DNA of 37,208 nt from Corynebacterium mucifaciens. GTDB taxonomy: Bacteria > Actinomycetota > Actinomycetes > Mycobacteriales > Mycobacteriaceae. Under the pieces are notes generated by a model that did not search any database, was not told the origin of the DNA, and saw only the letters and a program-made list of their open reading frames with translations. This document shows, piece by piece, positions 36,258 through 37,208 of the stretch. Within the stretch, counting starts at the first letter, position 1, and the number at the start of each line of letters is the position of its first letter. The position numbers and the translations under genes are program-made. Where the stretch lies: contig NZ_JAAXPF010000015.1 in the NCBI RefSeq assembly GCF_012396315.1, positions 1-37,208 of the forward strand, given 5' to 3'.

Positions 36258-37022
36258 ATGTTGAATGCAGTAGGCCAAGCCCAGCACATCCTGCTCCTCG
36301 GTGGCACGAGCGAGATCGGCCTCGCCATCGTCGACGAGCTCGCCTCCCGCGGCGGCAACCCCACCGTCACCCTGTGTGCGCGCAAGGACTCCCCGCGTAT
36401 CGACGGTGCTATCGCCGAAGTCCAGCGCGCCGGCGCAGGCCACGTGCGCCTGATCGACTTCGACGCACTTGATTTCGCCTCCCACCCGGCCGTCATCGAC
36501 GCCGCCTTCAAGGACGGGGAGGTCGACGTCGCGGTTGTGGCGTTCGGCACCCTCGGCGACCAGGAGCAGCTCTGGCAGGACCAGGCGGCGGCAGTCGCGT
36601 CCGCGCAGACCAACTTCACCGCCCCGATGTCCGTCGGCGTCCTGCTGGGCCAGCAGATGAAGCGCCAGGGCCACGGCAAGATAATTGCGATGTCCTCCGT
36701 GGCGGGCCAACGCGTGCGCCGCTCCAACTTCGTCTACGGCGCGTCCAAGGCCGCCATCGACGGTTTCTACCTGCAACTCGGCGAGGCCCTGAAGGACGAC
36801 GGCGTGACCGTCACCGTCGTGCGCCCCGGCCAGGTGCGCACCAAGATGACCAAGGGCCTTGACGAGGCCCCGCTGACTGTGAACAAGGAAGACGTCGCCG
36901 AGGCAGCTGTCGACGCCGCCCTGGCCGGCAAGTCCTCCGTGTTCGTGCACAAGCTCTTCGGCCCGATCTCGATGGTACTGAAAGCCATCCCGGCGCCGAT
37001 CATGAGCAAGCTGAACTTTTAG
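36258..37022 (+). CDS. dprE2: Decaprenylphospho-2-keto-erythro-pentose reductase DprE2
   Basis: 254 residues, short-chain dehydrogenase completing the DprE1 reaction to decaprenyl-phospho-arabinose with NAD(P)H. The nucleotide motif GGTSEIG, the catalytic Ser in MSSVAG and YGASK are all present. AAGGAG lies before ATG 36258, 12 bases after dprE1. A terminator hairpin follows, then the right-hand inverted-repeat copy. Confidence 0.96.
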   Translation: MLNAVGQAQHILLLGGTSEIGLAIVDELASRGGNPTVTLCARKDSPRIDGAIAEVQRAGAGHVRLIDFDALDFASHPAVIDAAFKDGEVDVAVVAFGTLGDQEQLWQDQAAAVASAQTNFTAPMSVGVLLGQQMKRQGHGKIIAMSSVAGQRVRRSNFVYGASKAAIDGFYLQLGEALKDDGVTVTVVRPGQVRTKMTKGLDEAPLTVNKEDVAEAAVDAALAGKSSVFVHKLFGPISMVLKAIPAPIMSKLNF

Positions 37023-37035
37023 GGGCGTCTAGAGG

Positions 37036-37075
37036 TTTTTCGGCCGAAAAAGTTCCCCGCCCGGGAACTTTCTTC
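37036..37075 (+). terminator. Terminator after dprE2 with adjoining palindrome
   Basis: 37049-37057 (AAAGTTCCC) pairs perfectly with 37063-37071 around a five-base loop, followed by CTTC. Just upstream TTTTTCGGCCGAAAAA (37036-37051) is a perfect palindrome sharing three bases with that stem. The repeat copy begins seven bases after this region. Confidence 0.65.
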
Positions 37076-37081
37076 AAAAAC

Positions 37082-37206
37082 CCCTTAGTGCCAAGGTGGT
37101 TGTGAACGACGAACCGTAGGAGGTTTTGTTCATGACCGATTCGCAGTTGCCTCAGTTGGTGCCGTCGGTGTTGACGTCGGCTCCGGCTGTTGAGGTCCCG
37201 GTGGTT
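37082..37206 (+). mobile_element. Right copy of the terminal inverted duplication, probable IS end
   Basis: Exact reverse complement of bases 1-125; it begins CCCTTAGTGCC and runs on towards the window end. It starts seven bases after the dprE2 terminator region. Since the window ends here, the full element and its other inverted repeat are not visible. Confidence 0.7.
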
Positions 37207-37208
37207 GC
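37132..37208 (+). CDS. Truncated 5' end of a probable transposase gene (right copy)
   Basis: ATG 37132 follows GTAGGAGG and begins the same frame, MTDSQLPQLVPSV, as the copy at 75-1 on the minus strand. Only 25 codons are visible. The two copies face outward. The transposase call is by inference from duplication. Confidence 0.5.
   Translation, partial: MTDSQLPQLVPSVLTSAPAVEVPVV

Overview
The window is GC-rich chromosomal DNA from a mycolic-acid bacterium, almost certainly a Corynebacterium. The lysC-asd pair with leuA nearby, and the row dnaQ-like / murT-gatD / recR / ybaB / dnaX / aspT, follow the corynebacterial core order as I know it. The right third is an arabinogalactan (cell-wall) locus: Wzm/Wzt-type exporter, GlfT1, GtrA protein, DprE1 and DprE2. 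There is no phage, plasmid or CRISPR module. Nearly all genes are chromosomal housekeeping or envelope genes.

Layout. 1-125 and 37082-37206 are perfect inverted copies of one sequence, each carrying the start of the same gene reading out of the window, most likely two copies of an insertion sequence. 231-2535 (-): asd and lysC. 2627-9198 (+): a DMT transporter, a leucine-rich leader peptide with attenuator, leuA, a degenerate DnaQ/BRCT protein, murT-gatD and a cyclase-family hydrolase. 9195-13587 (-): recR, ybaB, dnaX, aspT. 13615-13970: SRP RNA and tRNA-Ser(GGA). 14072-17068: two convergent secreted phosphatases (PhoD and PAP2 types). 17152-19971: a queuosine block (gluQ, yhhQ, tgt) whose genes overlap at both ends, with an MMPL transporter coupled to tgt. 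22440-27298: tRNA-Ser(CGA), csbD, tadA plus a TadA-associated gene, tyrA, two identical tRNA-Arg(ACG) genes flanking mgtE, tRNA-Ser(GCT), an orphan protein and tRNA-Ser(TGA). 27351-29517: a quinone oxidoreductase and a cysteine-desulfurase-like protein. 29624-37022: the arabinogalactan locus, interrupted by three genes of unknown function.

How the parts relate. lysC/asd and leuA start the aspartate-family and leucine pathways. lysC keeps the internal start that makes the beta subunit. MurT/GatD amidate lipid II. Wzm/Wzt, GlfT1, DprE1/DprE2 and GtrA build and move arabinogalactan precursors. TadA sits about 1.6 kb and 3.2 kb from two copies of its substrate, tRNA-Arg(ACG). All four serine tRNA isoacceptors lie within 13.5 kb.

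The most unusual signals are these. (1) A TAnnnT-like box 6-8 nt before the start codon at about 17 genes implies widespread leaderless mRNAs. (2) Several proteins have lost canonical metal or catalytic residues: MurT zinc ribbon, TGT zinc site, DnaQ acidic residues, PLP lysine of the class V aminotransferase. (3) There is a cluster of GTTCAC repeats between convergent genes at 31351-31441. (4) Two unknown genes diverge inside the arabinogalactan locus with overlapping -10 boxes. (5) A leucine leader peptide precedes leuA.
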